From Saccharobesus litoralis (GTDB lineage Bacteria > Pseudomonadota > Gammaproteobacteria > Enterobacterales > Alteromonadaceae): a stretch of DNA of 64,000 bases. The DNA is taken from the NCBI RefSeq assembly GCF_003063625.1, contig NZ_CP026604.1, positions 5,310,065-5,374,064 of the forward strand, written 5' to 3'. The notes beneath the pieces were generated by a model. It made no database searches and had not been told where the DNA came from. It worked only from the letters and a program-made list of their open reading frames with translations. Numbering within the stretch: the stretch's first letter is position 1; every line of letters starts with the position of its first letter. Positions 50,715 to 61,213 of the stretch are shown here, one piece after another. The position numbers were made by a program, and so were the translations under genes.

Positions 50715-52098
50715 TCTTAATACTCTATTCGTCTATATAGGTCATAGCCGTAAAATTGCAACCATCACTCTTCCTGTCACTTCTGAAACAGAATTAAGCT
50801 TTACTTACGATCCTGATTGGATCAAAGAAGGCTTTGCAATCTCTCCTCACTTACCGGTCAATGGCGAGTTTGATCATAGGTCAGTGCGTAACTTTTTACA
50901 AAATTTGCTGCCTGAAGGTAAAGGGCTTGAAGAGATCATCAGTAATACCACTATTTCTAAAAATAATATCTTCGGTCTTATCAAGATCATCGGTGCTGAC
51001 ACTTCTGGTGCGTTGTCATTTAGGAGTCAAACCAACGCCCAAGCAAATACTTCATTTCGGGAAGTCACTCATGCAGAGTTAATCGAAAAATTAGCTCGTT
51101 TTAAAAATAATGAAGGGTCCATCACTTATTGGGATGGCCGCACAAGGCTATCTGTTGCGGGTGTGCAGGACAAACTTAATTTACTGGAACTTGATGGCAA
51201 GTTAGGATTTGGTGAAGGCCAGCTTTGTTCTAACAAAATATTCAAATTTGAAACCGGAAAAATTCCATTTATAGCCGTTAATGAGCTGTTTACCATGTTA
51301 TTGGCAAAACATTCGGGCATAGATGTACCAGAAGTAAAAATACAAAGATATGGTGAAGTCAGAGCATTTGTAATTGACCGCTTTGACCGCAGGTTAATCG
51401 CAGAGCAGCGACGCGTTATGCGCCGACATGTCATTGATGGTTGCCAGGCCACCAATCTACCGCCATCATACAAATACGAGCGTCAGCACGGTGATGAAGG
51501 CGACGGCATTTATATTCGTGATGGAGTGTCCTTCCCGAAACTATTTAATGTACAAACAATTAATGCCGAAGCGTATCAAACCCAACTGTTCCGTTGGATG
51601 ACATTTAATATTTTGGTGCGTAACTATGATGCCCACGGCAAGAACATCAGTTTCTTTGTAGGTAAACAAGGTTTAACTCTTACGCCGTTTTACGATTTAG
51701 TGAATATTGAAGCTATTATTCGTGAGATCCAAGCAAGGCGGGCCGATAGTTCAAGCAGCGAAAACAACCAAGTACCAATAGCGAATCATTTTGCTATGTC
51801 CATTGGCGAATACGATGCTGGCAGCACAGGTAATTTCAATTATCCATTTACCGCTTATATGTTAGCTGACTTTGCTCAAGAATTTGGTATATCGTTAGCT
51901 CGTATGCAATTGTTAATGAAACGCCTGATCAAGCAAGTGCAAACATCCATTGATTTAGCAAAAACAGAAGCTATTAAACAACACTTAACAGATTTAGAAA
52001 TTCAGCATATTGATACCTGTATTCAGATTATTCACGAATCGGTTAAAGAATTAAATGCCGAAGTGGAGCAAATAACGGAAATGAAGGATTTAATTTAG
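50701..52098 (+). CDS. hipA: HipA-type serine/threonine kinase toxin
   Basis: 465 residues. HipA landmarks appear in order: LSVAGVQDKLNLL (ATP loop region), AFVIDRFDRR, PPSYKYERQHGDEG, and the catalytic NYDAHGKNIS with Asp310, then LTPFYDLVN. These are the residues used for ATP and magnesium, so the kinase looks active. In E. coli HipA phosphorylates glutamyl-tRNA synthetase and induces dormancy; the target here is unknown. Partner hipB overlaps its start. Confidence 0.9.
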   Translation: MTGTDLNTLFVYIGHSRKIATITLPVTSETELSFTYDPDWIKEGFAISPHLPVNGEFDHRSVRNFLQNLLPEGKGLEEIISNTTISKNNIFGLIKIIGADTSGALSFRSQTNAQANTSFREVTHAELIEKLARFKNNEGSITYWDGRTRLSVAGVQDKLNLLELDGKLGFGEGQLCSNKIFKFETGKIPFIAVNELFTMLLAKHSGIDVPEVKIQRYGEVRAFVIDRFDRRLIAEQRRVMRRHVIDGCQATNLPPSYKYERQHGDEGDGIYIRDGVSFPKLFNVQTINAEAYQTQLFRWMTFNILVRNYDAHGKNISFFVGKQGLTLTPFYDLVNIEAIIREIQARRADSSSSENNQVPIANHFAMSIGEYDAGSTGNFNYPFTAYMLADFAQEFGISLARMQLLMKRLIKQVQTSIDLAKTEAIKQHLTDLEIQHIDTCIQIIHESVKELNAEVEQITEMKDLI

Positions 52099-52251
52099 CG
52101 TAGATTTTGGGTTATTTGGGGTTACTTCATCGAAGTTAAGCGTCAAAGGATAGAAAGCTAAAATTTAACCGACTTTTAACAGCAAACATTGCTATTTTCC
52201 TGCTCTAATTCTAGCCTTTCTGTAGAGCATTCTTTCAATAACATCAAACAT

Positions 52252-54969
52252 ATGCAAAACCCTTTGGGCATAACATTACTGTTTCTTATTGTCAGTTCAT
52301 TTAACTGGCTTTATGCACAAGAAGTGCGCTCTGCTCAGGTGTTGTTGTTAAACTCGCTTCATCAAGACAATCCTTGGCAAAAAAGCGTTGAGTGGGGATT
52401 AAAACAAGAGTTAAGTCGTCATCAAGTACAATTTGATATGTATATCGAAAATCTCGATGTGGGACGTTTTAACGAGCAATCGCAGTTTACCATTGTCAAT
52501 CAATACCTCAGTGCCAAGTACGTAGATAAACCACTTGATATCATCGTCACCCAAGACCGCTCTGCGGCACTTTTGCTTAAACAATACCCGCAATTTTTTC
52601 CCGATACGCCGCGAATATTTGTCGAACCAGGCCATTTATTTACCGCCTCAAAAATACCACAACACACAATTTTAAACACGATTTTAGATTATCAAACAGC
52701 CACTCAGGCCATGATTAACCTCACTAAACCAGACAAAATCATTTTGATTTACGATGCTAACAATACGGTATCTTCTGAGCCGGCTAGCGAAATTATCGCA
52801 CTCCTACAAGAAAAGTACGCGCATTTGCAACTCACTCTTTGGGACAATGTTCCACTAGCCAAAATGGCGCAACGCTTATCAAAAAATCAAGCGAATACCA
52901 TAGCGATTTATGCGCCCATTTTTCGATATAACAACGAGCACCCCCTAACGCCATTTGAAGCCGCACAAACACTAACCAATGAAAGTACGGTCCCTGTGTT
53001 TAGTTATTGGCATTCGTTATTGGGTTCTGGCATTGTCGGGGGCTATTTATTATCTGGCGAGCGCGTGGGCATTCAAACAGCCCAAGCGATAATTGCTCAG
53101 CTAAACGAGCAAGACAATAACTCAATTAACCTCGATAAATTTCACGGATATTATTATGACTGGCGTCAATTAAAGCGCCATCAATTGCTCGATAGCAAAC
53201 TACCTTACGACGCGACCGTTGAATTTTATCAACCCAGCTATTTTGAGCAGCACAAAATTTTGATTTTATCCGCTACCAGTGTCGTGGCCTTGTTATCCGT
53301 GCTACTTATTTTTGTGGTTATGCTAAATGACAAACGCCTAGCTTTAGTTAAAGCGCTGGATCAAGAAAAAAATTCGTTAGCAAATAAAGTACAAGCGCGC
53401 ACTCAAGAATTAGAAACCGCTAAAGAACAAGCTGAGTACCTAGCACAAGCCAAATCTGACTTTTTAGCTAACATGAGTCACGAAATACGCACACCAATGA
53501 ACGGGGTGGTGGGTATTACCGAGTTACTGCGAAAAACCGAGCTTAGTCAGCAACAAAAAGAATACCTCGATAAAATCAGTTATTCCGCAGAGCAACTGCT
53601 TGTCGTGATTAATGACATTTTAGATATTTCTAAAATTGAGTCTGGCAATTTAGTTGTAGAGCAACATCCATTTTCTATCAACACAGTGGTTGATTATTTA
53701 AAAGCCACTTTTGATATTTTAGCCCTCAAGAAAAATATCAGTTTTGATGTAACATTAGCACCGCAAGTACACCCAGATTTAATGGGCGATATTGTTCGAA
53801 TTAATCAAGTCCTCATCAATTTATGCTCCAATGCGCTTAAATTTACCCAAAAAGGCGGTGTCTCTGTTCATATCGCCGCCAACGAAACAACCTCATTCAA
53901 TAGCAATACGTATCAATTAATCTTTACCGTAAAAGACACCGGCATAGGTATTGAGAAGCATAAAATTGATCAACTATTTGAAGCCTTTACCCAAGCTGAC
54001 AGTTCAACGACTCGCCAGTTTGGCGGTACAGGGTTAGGATTATCCATTAGCAAACGCTTATGTATTTTGATGGGCGGCGACATTCAAGTATGCAGCCAAC
54101 CCAATGTCGGCTCGACATTCGTCGCACAAATGACAGTCAAACTGAATGATAATGTGATAGAGGCTGACGAATATGACAAACAATTTGCTAACCCACTAGA
54201 CGTATTAGTCATTGATGATAATCCAATCGCGATTAATGTGTTACAACACCAATTGCAAGTCCACCACTTAAAGCCAGATTGCTACTTATCAGCTGGTGAC
54301 GCAATCAAGGCCATTGAAAACCGTGAAAAAACCTATGATGTTATAATACTAGACTGGACAATGCCCATTATCGATGGCCAACAGTTTTTAAATTACCTAA
54401 AAAACCAACATCCCAACTGGCATCCCGTTAACATCATTCTTACCGCGTACGACACCGAAATCGTCCGCCGCCAAGCCAATAAATTAAAAATTGATGCCAT
54501 TCTACAAAAACCGGCTCGGGCCAGTGTTTTACTCGATACCATAAATGAGCAATTTCATGCACGTTCAACTCACCACACAAACGAACCCGAGCCCAGCTTG
54601 CAGGGGGCAAAATTATTGGTAGCAGAAGACAACGAAATCAATCAAATCGTAATATCCCAATTATTAGAAACTCAGGGCGCGTCAGCCACTTTGGTCAGCA
54701 ATGGTCAGGAGTGTTTAGATAAGTTACAACAAGACGAATTTGATATTATTTTAATGGATATTCACATGCCTGTGATGGATGGTGTGCAAGCGACTAAACA
54801 CATACGAGCCATGCAAGATAGTAAGTTGTCGTCCATTCCCATCATTGCCTTAACTGCCAATGTCATGCAAGACGATATTAAGCAATACCTCGCAATAGGT
54901 ATGAATGCGCACGAAGCTAAACCTATCAATATTGAATCGTTAAAAGAATCAATCCTCAGGTTTATTTAA
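52252..54969 (+). CDS. Hybrid histidine kinase with periplasmic substrate-binding-like sensor
   Basis: 905 residues from the ATG at 52252 ([20 protein letters not shown], a signal/anchor); the frame is open from a TTG at 52189 but that leader is not signal-like. A periplasmic ABC-substrate-binding-like domain (about 25-330) is followed by a membrane segment (about 335-360), a coiled region, HisKA with His410 ([12 protein letters not shown]), HATPase ([24 protein letters not shown]) and two receiver domains with Asp701 and Asp836. No HPt domain. The ligand is unknown. Confidence 0.9.
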   Translation: MQNPLGITLLFLIVSSFNWLYAQEVRSAQVLLLNSLHQDNPWQKSVEWGLKQELSRHQVQFDMYIENLDVGRFNEQSQFTIVNQYLSAKYVDKPLDIIVTQDRSAALLLKQYPQFFPDTPRIFVEPGHLFTASKIPQHTILNTILDYQTATQAMINLTKPDKIILIYDANNTVSSEPASEIIALLQEKYAHLQLTLWDNVPLAKMAQRLSKNQANTIAIYAPIFRYNNEHPLTPFEAAQTLTNESTVPVFSYWHSLLGSGIVGGYLLSGERVGIQTAQAIIAQLNEQDNNSINLDKFHGYYYDWRQLKRHQLLDSKLPYDATVEFYQPSYFEQHKILILSATSVVALLSVLLIFVVMLNDKRLALVKALDQEKNSLANKVQARTQELETAKEQAEYLAQAKSDFLANMSHEIRTPMNGVVGITELLRKTELSQQQKEYLDKISYSAEQLLVVINDILDISKIESGNLVVEQHPFSINTVVDYLKATFDILALKKNISFDVTLAPQVHPDLMGDIVRINQVLINLCSNALKFTQKGGVSVHIAANETTSFNSNTYQLIFTVKDTGIGIEKHKIDQLFEAFTQADSSTTRQFGGTGLGLSISKRLCILMGGDIQVCSQPNVGSTFVAQMTVKLNDNVIEADEYDKQFANPLDVLVIDDNPIAINVLQHQLQVHHLKPDCYLSAGDAIKAIENREKTYDVIILDWTMPIIDGQQFLNYLKNQHPNWHPVNIILTAYDTEIVRRQANKLKIDAILQKPARASVLLDTINEQFHARSTHHTNEPEPSLQGAKLLVAEDNEINQIVISQLLETQGASATLVSNGQECLDKLQQDEFDIILMDIHMPVMDGVQATKHIRAMQDSKLSSIPIIALTANVMQDDIKQYLAIGMNAHEAKPINIESLKESILRFI

Positions 54970-55060
54970 ATTACGCCTAGGCTTTGTGTGCTTCCAACTA
55001 CAACGAGAAACCGACACCTAAAGTAAAATCCGAACGCGATAACGATACACATCAGTCAGT

Positions 55061-57514
55061 TTACCACTGATAATGCACAGAAACCCCATAACTGGCTGGC
55101 GGTGCATAGTAGCTCGTCGAGCCCAGCATGCCTAAATCAAGATTATATTGTTTATACACTTCATCAGTCACATTTTTACCGTACACACTAAAGGATAAAG
55201 CATCATTCGCAACACGATAGGTCAACTTAAAGTTTACGACATGATAGGCATCTTGAAATGCACCGCCACCGTTCGTCACCTCTAAATACTGATCATCGTA
55301 GTAAACACCATCAAGTTGGCTAATCAACAAACCTGACCAAAGCGGGGTTTGATAATTAAGCGCATAGTTCAAACTAAATTCAGGCGTATTAGGCAATGTT
55401 ACGTTAGTTAATGTATCTCGAGGAAAGTCAATCACAGTGCCACCAACGGGTGATTGCCAACTTGCCACTGCATCCACTTTATCTAGCTGACTATGCAAGT
55501 GAGCTAAGCCTAAATCAATACTGAGGGATTCAGTTGCTAAATAAGTCAGCTCCAACTCAGCACCACTAATATTGGCATCAGAATTAGTGATCTGCGGTGC
55601 CAGTCCTATCATGGCAAACGCTTGGTAATCTCGGTAATCATACAAGAAAGTACTAGCGTTCACTCTAAAACGAGGCGATACATCTAATTTCAAACCGGCT
55701 TCATACGCATGTAAAGTTTCGGGCTTGTGCTGCATTTCCTCTATTGGTAATCCGGCCGACATAGCCCAATTACCCACTTTAATCCCTCGGTTGTACGATA
55801 GATAGTAAAGCTGCTTACGAGCCGGTTGCCAGTTAAATTGTAGCTTGGCGCTGTAATCTTGGTAATTGATTTTGCCGTCAGGTTGACTCGGTATTAAAAA
55901 TGCTTGTTGTATGAAATCAATCTGTGCACTCTCGTCTGCAAAACCACGGCGATAATCCATTTGCTTTTCATCTTGCGACCAACGCAGTCCCGTCACGACT
56001 TCAAATTGCGCCGACAAACGCTGCTCCCAATGCGCAAACAACGCATGGTTTTGGGCCGCTAGGTTATAAGTTTGTACGGCCTTTGGTGAGCTTTCATCTG
56101 GATTGTAACTTTCACGAATTAAACCATCGGCTTGTAATTGCCGCGCCAAACGCAATACTGGATTACCAATCGTCGTTATTGCGCCCTCCTGCTGCGTGTC
56201 GAGCAAATAAGCACCCAATAATAGCCGTGTATTATCATGACGGTAGTCTAAACGCAGTTCTTGCGAAGCTTGGCGATAATCGGTTTCAGTTTGAAAGGCA
56301 ATGATAGGCGCAGGAATTCCGTCGCCATCTTCTAAATAGGCTTTGTCCAGTTCTTGTAAGTGACTAATACTTTCAATATACCAACGATCATTTAGCTGAG
56401 CCGTTATTTTCGCAGTGAGAGACTGAATTGTCCGGTTTAAATAGCCATTAATATTAGAGTAATGAGTATGTGGCTCTGCACTATCACCTTTGTATAAGGT
56501 TAGTCCGGCCTGATCGACTGGGGTAAAACCATCATCTGTATTAAAAAATACCTGTTTGGTAAAGTCATTAATGGATAAATCATTTGGAGGAGCTCCCCCC
56601 TCTAGTATCACATTTTGTGTAAACGCGACTAATTCAGGCGGTAAGTAGGTTTGCTCTATTTCGGCTTGTGTCCACGGTAAAAAACTATATCCACCTGTTG
56701 GCACATCATCATCTTTACTATAACTGTATTTCAGATTTAATTGGGTATCATCAGTCAAATCAAACTGTAGCGAGGTGCGCACAGCCAGTGCATTGTCTCC
56801 ACCAATATTTCGTATACCTGGCTGAGCTGCGACAATATAACCGTCGGATTTAGCTCTTTTTAACGCAATTCGGCCTCGCGCGTGGTCAGTAAGCGCTACG
56901 CCAGACGCCAACTCCATATACTGTTGGTTAAACTGCCCACCACCTATTTTTAAATAGCCATTAAGTTCATCAACATCAGCGCCTGTGGTCACATATTGAA
57001 TAACTCCGCCAGTAGCATTACGACCAAATAAGGTACTTTGCGGGCCACGTAAAACCTCTACGCGCTGTAAATCAAAAAGCTGGTTCGAGATAGAGTTCAG
57101 GTTGGCGTAATACGCATCGTCAAAATAAACCGCAATAGGTGCTTCTAAATTGTCTGTAAAATTGTTTTGCGATATACCTCGCAAATTAAAAATAGTTAAA
57201 TTCGGTGACCAAGTGTTTAATTGTAGATTTGGTATTTGCTGACTAATATCGACTGTGTTGGTTAACTGCAAAACTTCAATATCATCACCAGATAATACCG
57301 CTAAAGAAATTCCTACCTCTTGCGTATTTTGCAGGCGTTTTTGCGCAGTTACTTGGATCACCTCTAATTCTTGTTCTGAAGAGGTCACTTGCCCTTGTGC
57401 AATAAAAGGCACACACAATATTAACGTTGAAAAAGCTAGCGTGGAAAAAATTCGCGGTGAAAAATCAAGACGGTATAAGCTGAAAGGGTACAATTGAACC
57501 TCCGCTCGCCACAT
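55061..57514 (-). CDS. TonB-dependent outer-membrane receptor
   Basis: 817 residues. A signal peptide (about 1-41) is followed by a TonB-box-like EVIQVTAQKR (51-60), a plug domain (about 70-180, with QRVEVLRGPQSTLFGRNATG), and a beta-barrel ending in VHYQW with a terminal aromatic residue. It imports a ligand (siderophore, oligosaccharide or similar) powered by TonB-ExbBD. No transport partner is adjacent. It lies between two hybrid kinases, convergent with the first and divergent from the second. Confidence 0.92.
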   Translation of the reverse strand: MWRAEVQLYPFSLYRLDFSPRIFSTLAFSTLILCVPFIAQGQVTSSEQELEVIQVTAQKRLQNTQEVGISLAVLSGDDIEVLQLTNTVDISQQIPNLQLNTWSPNLTIFNLRGISQNNFTDNLEAPIAVYFDDAYYANLNSISNQLFDLQRVEVLRGPQSTLFGRNATGGVIQYVTTGADVDELNGYLKIGGGQFNQQYMELASGVALTDHARGRIALKRAKSDGYIVAAQPGIRNIGGDNALAVRTSLQFDLTDDTQLNLKYSYSKDDDVPTGGYSFLPWTQAEIEQTYLPPELVAFTQNVILEGGAPPNDLSINDFTKQVFFNTDDGFTPVDQAGLTLYKGDSAEPHTHYSNINGYLNRTIQSLTAKITAQLNDRWYIESISHLQELDKAYLEDGDGIPAPIIAFQTETDYRQASQELRLDYRHDNTRLLLGAYLLDTQQEGAITTIGNPVLRLARQLQADGLIRESYNPDESSPKAVQTYNLAAQNHALFAHWEQRLSAQFEVVTGLRWSQDEKQMDYRRGFADESAQIDFIQQAFLIPSQPDGKINYQDYSAKLQFNWQPARKQLYYLSYNRGIKVGNWAMSAGLPIEEMQHKPETLHAYEAGLKLDVSPRFRVNASTFLYDYRDYQAFAMIGLAPQITNSDANISGAELELTYLATESLSIDLGLAHLHSQLDKVDAVASWQSPVGGTVIDFPRDTLTNVTLPNTPEFSLNYALNYQTPLWSGLLISQLDGVYYDDQYLEVTNGGGAFQDAYHVVNFKLTYRVANDALSFSVYGKNVTDEVYKQYNLDLGMLGSTSYYAPPASYGVSVHYQW

Positions 57515-57930
57515 TTATTTAGTTAAAAATATAGCAGCGGATTAAAAAATGGGGGATAAATTGCAATGTCTTTTACGCAAAAAATCCAAAAATTAATGAA
57601 CAACCCCACTGATAGTTTGGCGTTAACCAATTAGCCAACTACGCTTAAACTAGAACCTGTTAAACTTTTGCGTGCACGCCCTAGAGTTTAATAAAGATGC
57701 AATTCACAACTTATATAAACTATTTTTAACACCAGTACGATAAAGCCAATATGTTTTATCACCACCCTAATATCATGATAATATTAACCACTCTACCTAT
57801 ACGCTGTGCTCGCTTTATAAGCCATAGTGGATTAATGCATGGTATAACTAACACAGGCCTGTCCAGTATCATCAACAAACAAGCATCACCTCGTATCTCC
57901 TGTGTTATCGGGGCCAAGGATATTTAAAAT
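57515..57930. other. Divergent control region of the receptor and second kinase
   Basis: About 415 A/T-rich bases without a credible gene. A 10-bp palindrome GCGTGCACGC lies at 57670-57679 and could be a regulator site. No Fur-type box was evident. Confidence 0.45.
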
Positions 57931-60642
57931 ATGGTTCGTTCTCGAAGGTTAAACAAACCTTGGCTCGTTGCAATTGCACTATTTTTACTCGGCTTAGTGG
58001 CAACATCTATTGTTTATCAAGTCAAATTAACCAGTGAAAAAGAACAATCTCAAACCCGCTTCAAGATAGAGGCTAATTTACGCGCTAAAGATATTGAAGC
58101 TGAATTTAATCGCTCTTACTTTCAAATAGCGTCTGTTGGCAACCTATTTATCTCTTCACAATGGGTGTCTCATCAAGAGTTTTTAGATTTTGTTGCTCAG
58201 GTGTTTCCTAGTTTTCCGGAAAGTCGGCGGATTTCGATAATGGCTCATTTGCCACATCAACAGCGCCAGCAATTCATTAATTCAATGCGCGACAATCCTG
58301 AACCTTATTTTAAATCATTTGAATTTTTCGATTATCAAGATCAGCAAAAAGTCACTCCCCCAACCATTGTTGGCGATAAATTTACCGTTCTGCAATATAG
58401 TTACCCAATTGCTTTTAACATGAACTTTTACGGGCGAAACATCACTCCGGCATCCCCTATATGGAAAAATATTGCGCCCGTAATATTTAGTGGCCACGCT
58501 TTAGTTAGCCACATAACACCGCCAATTATGCCCATCACTAAGCAGCCTTTTTTCTTATATCAATACCCTATTCTGAAAAAGACAGCTAAGGGACAAGAAG
58601 AAGTAGTCGGACTCGTCGTTTCAAGCCAATATGTTTCTGATGTATTTAAAGGCAACGCCGTACAAAAAAGCCGTGACAGGTATCACTACTTACTCATCGA
58701 CCATCAAGGCAATCAATTTACCTTTCCCGAAGAACAACTAGTCGATAAAAATCAACGTATTCCAATTACCGATCAACAAGCAAGCTATATTCAAGAGTTG
58801 AATATTTTAGGCAGTCGATGGCAATTAATTATTCAACCAAAGCAGAAGTTAACAAATACATCCTCTGAGTTATTGAATAACATTTGGATAGCAGGGGTTA
58901 TTATCTCATTAACCCTCGCCTTAATTGCTAAGCTGGTTTATTCGCAACAAACTTTTTTAAGCGAGCAAGTTAATTTAAAAACCTTAGCGCTCAACAAAAC
59001 ACTACAACAAGTTAACCAGCAAAAAGGCCAACTAAAGCAACAAAATACTCAACTAGAATTAGCAGTAGAACAAGCAAAGCAAGCCGCTAAAGTAAAGTCA
59101 GAGTTTTTGGCAAATATGAGTCATGAAATTAGAACGCCACTCAATGGTATTGTTGGCTTTACTGAAATACTCAAAGGTACACCGTTAAACCAAGCTCAGC
59201 TAGAGTACCTGAGTAAAATGGAATTTTCGGTTAAACACTTGATGACAGTGATTAATGATATTTTAGATTTTTCTAAAATAGAGTCCGGTAATATCAAACT
59301 CGAACAAGCGCCGATGTCGATCTACAGCGTCATCGATTATATCAAAATGTCGTTTGAAGATATTGCATTGCAAAAAGGCGTTCAGTTTAATGTTGAACTC
59401 GCTAAAAACGTCCACCCTGATTTAATGGGCGATCTTGTCAGGGTTAATCAAATTCTGCTCAACTTATGCTCCAATGCATTAAAATTTACCAGTCAAGGCA
59501 GTGTTACAGTTAAAATTTCAATGCGTGATATTACACTTAATCATGTAAACGCTGCCGAACAAGCGCCAGCCTATCAAGTCATTTTTCAGGTCATAGATAC
59601 AGGCATAGGAATGAATGAAGCGACAGTGGAAACATTGTTCCAAGCCTTTACGCAAGCTGATACATCAACTACCCGTCGGTTTGGCGGTACAGGATTAGGC
59701 TTAACGATTAGCCAAAAATTATGTCAATTAATGGGCGGACAGATCACTGTAGACAGTGTCGAAGGAGTGGGTAGCACATTCACCGCCAACTTAGTGCTAC
59801 AACTAAACAACAAGATACTGGTCAACGATTGCCAGACCTGTCAGTTTGATGAAAACTGCAATGTGCTAGTCATAGACGATAACCCCATAGCCTTGAAAAT
59901 GCTCGAACAATTCTTAACTCGTATGCAAGTGTCACCGACTCCAGTAACAACCGCTAAACACGGCTTACAACTATTGCAGCAATCTGTTCAATATCAAATC
60001 ATTTTACTAGACTGGACTATGCCTGAAATGGATGGCGAACAATTTATGCATGAATTAGCAGCGATGAATTTAGGCTACAGCCCCAAAGTCATTGTTATTT
60101 CAGCTTACGATACTGCCTTAATTAAAAAAGCATCTGAAAACCTCCCTCTCCCGATTCAACACATCATTCAAAAACCGTGCAGTGAACGCAGTTTATATAA
60201 TCACATGCAAGCTTGCTTAAATAATGAGAACTATTGTCAAGAATCGGTTCAAGAAGAGCATACCGCATTACAAGGACTCAATATTCTTGTGGTGGAAGAC
60301 AATGAAATCAATCAAGTGATTATTGGTGTAATGCTAAAAAGCGAAGGAATACTTTTCACAACTGCTAATAATGGTAAGCAAGCGTTAAGCGAGCTGGAGC
60401 AAAATACCAATTACAATGTGATCTTAATGGATATTCATATGCCAGAAATGGATGGGGTTGAAGCCACAAACCACATACGACAGCATACCAATAAGCAGAT
60501 AGCCAACAAACCCATTATCGCCCTTACCGCCAACGTAATGAATGAAGACGTTGAACAATATCTCGCGGTTGGCATGAATGCTCACATAGCTAAACCTATT
60601 GATAAACAGGCGTTAAAAAACGCCATACTTGCATTAATATAA
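57931..60642 (+). CDS. Hybrid histidine kinase with CHASE-type sensor
   Basis: 903 residues. A first membrane segment (about 12-29) and a CHASE-like periplasmic domain (about 40-300, PHQQRQQFINSMRDNPEPYF) are followed by a second membrane segment (about 315-335), a coiled coil, HisKA with His398 ([12 protein letters not shown]), HATPase (DTGIGM, GGTGLGLTI) and two receivers with Asp694 and Asp834. The kinase and receivers are clearly paralogous to those at 52252, but the sensor is different. CHASE domains sense small organic ligands in known cases; this one is unknown. Confidence 0.9.
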   Translation: MVRSRRLNKPWLVAIALFLLGLVATSIVYQVKLTSEKEQSQTRFKIEANLRAKDIEAEFNRSYFQIASVGNLFISSQWVSHQEFLDFVAQVFPSFPESRRISIMAHLPHQQRQQFINSMRDNPEPYFKSFEFFDYQDQQKVTPPTIVGDKFTVLQYSYPIAFNMNFYGRNITPASPIWKNIAPVIFSGHALVSHITPPIMPITKQPFFLYQYPILKKTAKGQEEVVGLVVSSQYVSDVFKGNAVQKSRDRYHYLLIDHQGNQFTFPEEQLVDKNQRIPITDQQASYIQELNILGSRWQLIIQPKQKLTNTSSELLNNIWIAGVIISLTLALIAKLVYSQQTFLSEQVNLKTLALNKTLQQVNQQKGQLKQQNTQLELAVEQAKQAAKVKSEFLANMSHEIRTPLNGIVGFTEILKGTPLNQAQLEYLSKMEFSVKHLMTVINDILDFSKIESGNIKLEQAPMSIYSVIDYIKMSFEDIALQKGVQFNVELAKNVHPDLMGDLVRVNQILLNLCSNALKFTSQGSVTVKISMRDITLNHVNAAEQAPAYQVIFQVIDTGIGMNEATVETLFQAFTQADTSTTRRFGGTGLGLTISQKLCQLMGGQITVDSVEGVGSTFTANLVLQLNNKILVNDCQTCQFDENCNVLVIDDNPIALKMLEQFLTRMQVSPTPVTTAKHGLQLLQQSVQYQIILLDWTMPEMDGEQFMHELAAMNLGYSPKVIVISAYDTALIKKASENLPLPIQHIIQKPCSERSLYNHMQACLNNENYCQESVQEEHTALQGLNILVVEDNEINQVIIGVMLKSEGILFTTANNGKQALSELEQNTNYNVILMDIHMPEMDGVEATNHIRQHTNKQIANKPIIALTANVMNEDVEQYLAVGMNAHIAKPIDKQALKNAILALI

Positions 60643-60717
60643 ATACCATTAAAGCCACTAGGCATTTGCCGAGAATAGGTTAGAATGACGCCAATCTATA
60701 TGTATTTTTGAGCCATA

Positions 60718-61158
60718 ATGACAATTGAACAAAAGTTAGCCGATGCTAAACACCTTTGTGATCAGCGCGGCGCTCGATTAACTCCCGCGCGCGAGTTGGT
60801 TTTTAAACTATTAGCCAATTCTGATGGTTCAATCGGCGCCTACGACCTATTACAAGAATTGCAAAAAGTCGATCCTAAAGCCAAACCACCCACAATTTAT
60901 CGCGCCTTAGAGTTTTTAATGGAGCAAGGCTTTGTACATAAAGTTGAATCTGAGAATGCATTTGTTATGTGCAATCATTTTCATGATCATCATCCTGCTC
61001 AATTGTTAATTTGCGATACGTGTGGCGATATTCAAGAAATAGACTCAACAAAAATCGAAGCCAAAATAGACGAAGTCGCGGCAGAGTACGAATTCTCGGT
61101 TATCCATCCAACTATAGAGCTACACGGCTGCTGCAAAAAATGTTCTAAAGAAGATTAG
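60718..61158 (+). CDS. zur: Zinc uptake regulator Zur (Fur family)
   Basis: 146 residues. The DNA-binding winged helix (about 15-85: RLTPARELVF and KPPTIYRALEFLMEQGFVHK) is close to E. coli Zur. Structural zinc Cys pairs are Cys99/Cys102 (ICDTCGD) and Cys139/Cys142 (CCKKCS). With zinc bound it represses zinc import genes. No znu genes are in the window. Confidence 0.9.
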   Translation: MTIEQKLADAKHLCDQRGARLTPARELVFKLLANSDGSIGAYDLLQELQKVDPKAKPPTIYRALEFLMEQGFVHKVESENAFVMCNHFHDHHPAQLLICDTCGDIQEIDSTKIEAKIDEVAAEYEFSVIHPTIELHGCCKKCSKED

Positions 61159-61167
61159 GACCTGTTG

Positions 61168-61195
61168 AAAATTAGGGCTTGTAAATGCCCTAATT
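61168..61195. terminator. Terminator between convergent zur and DNA ligase genes
   Basis: A 9-bp stem AATTAGGGC/GCCCTAATT (61170-61178 and 61187-61195) with an 8-base loop is followed on the minus strand by TTTTC. It most likely ends the ligase transcript and may also end zur. Confidence 0.75.
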
Positions 61196-61213
61196 CGGTT
61201 TATCAATGCTAAG

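Noticed and set aside
50394-52098. hipBA as part of the dusA element
   Set aside because: It lies outside the displaced dusA fragment at 49696-49824, so it is not between the two attachment-like repeats.
52189-52251. TTG start upstream of the first hybrid kinase
   Set aside because: Starting at the ATG at 52252 gives a clean signal-anchor sequence, while the longer form hides it.
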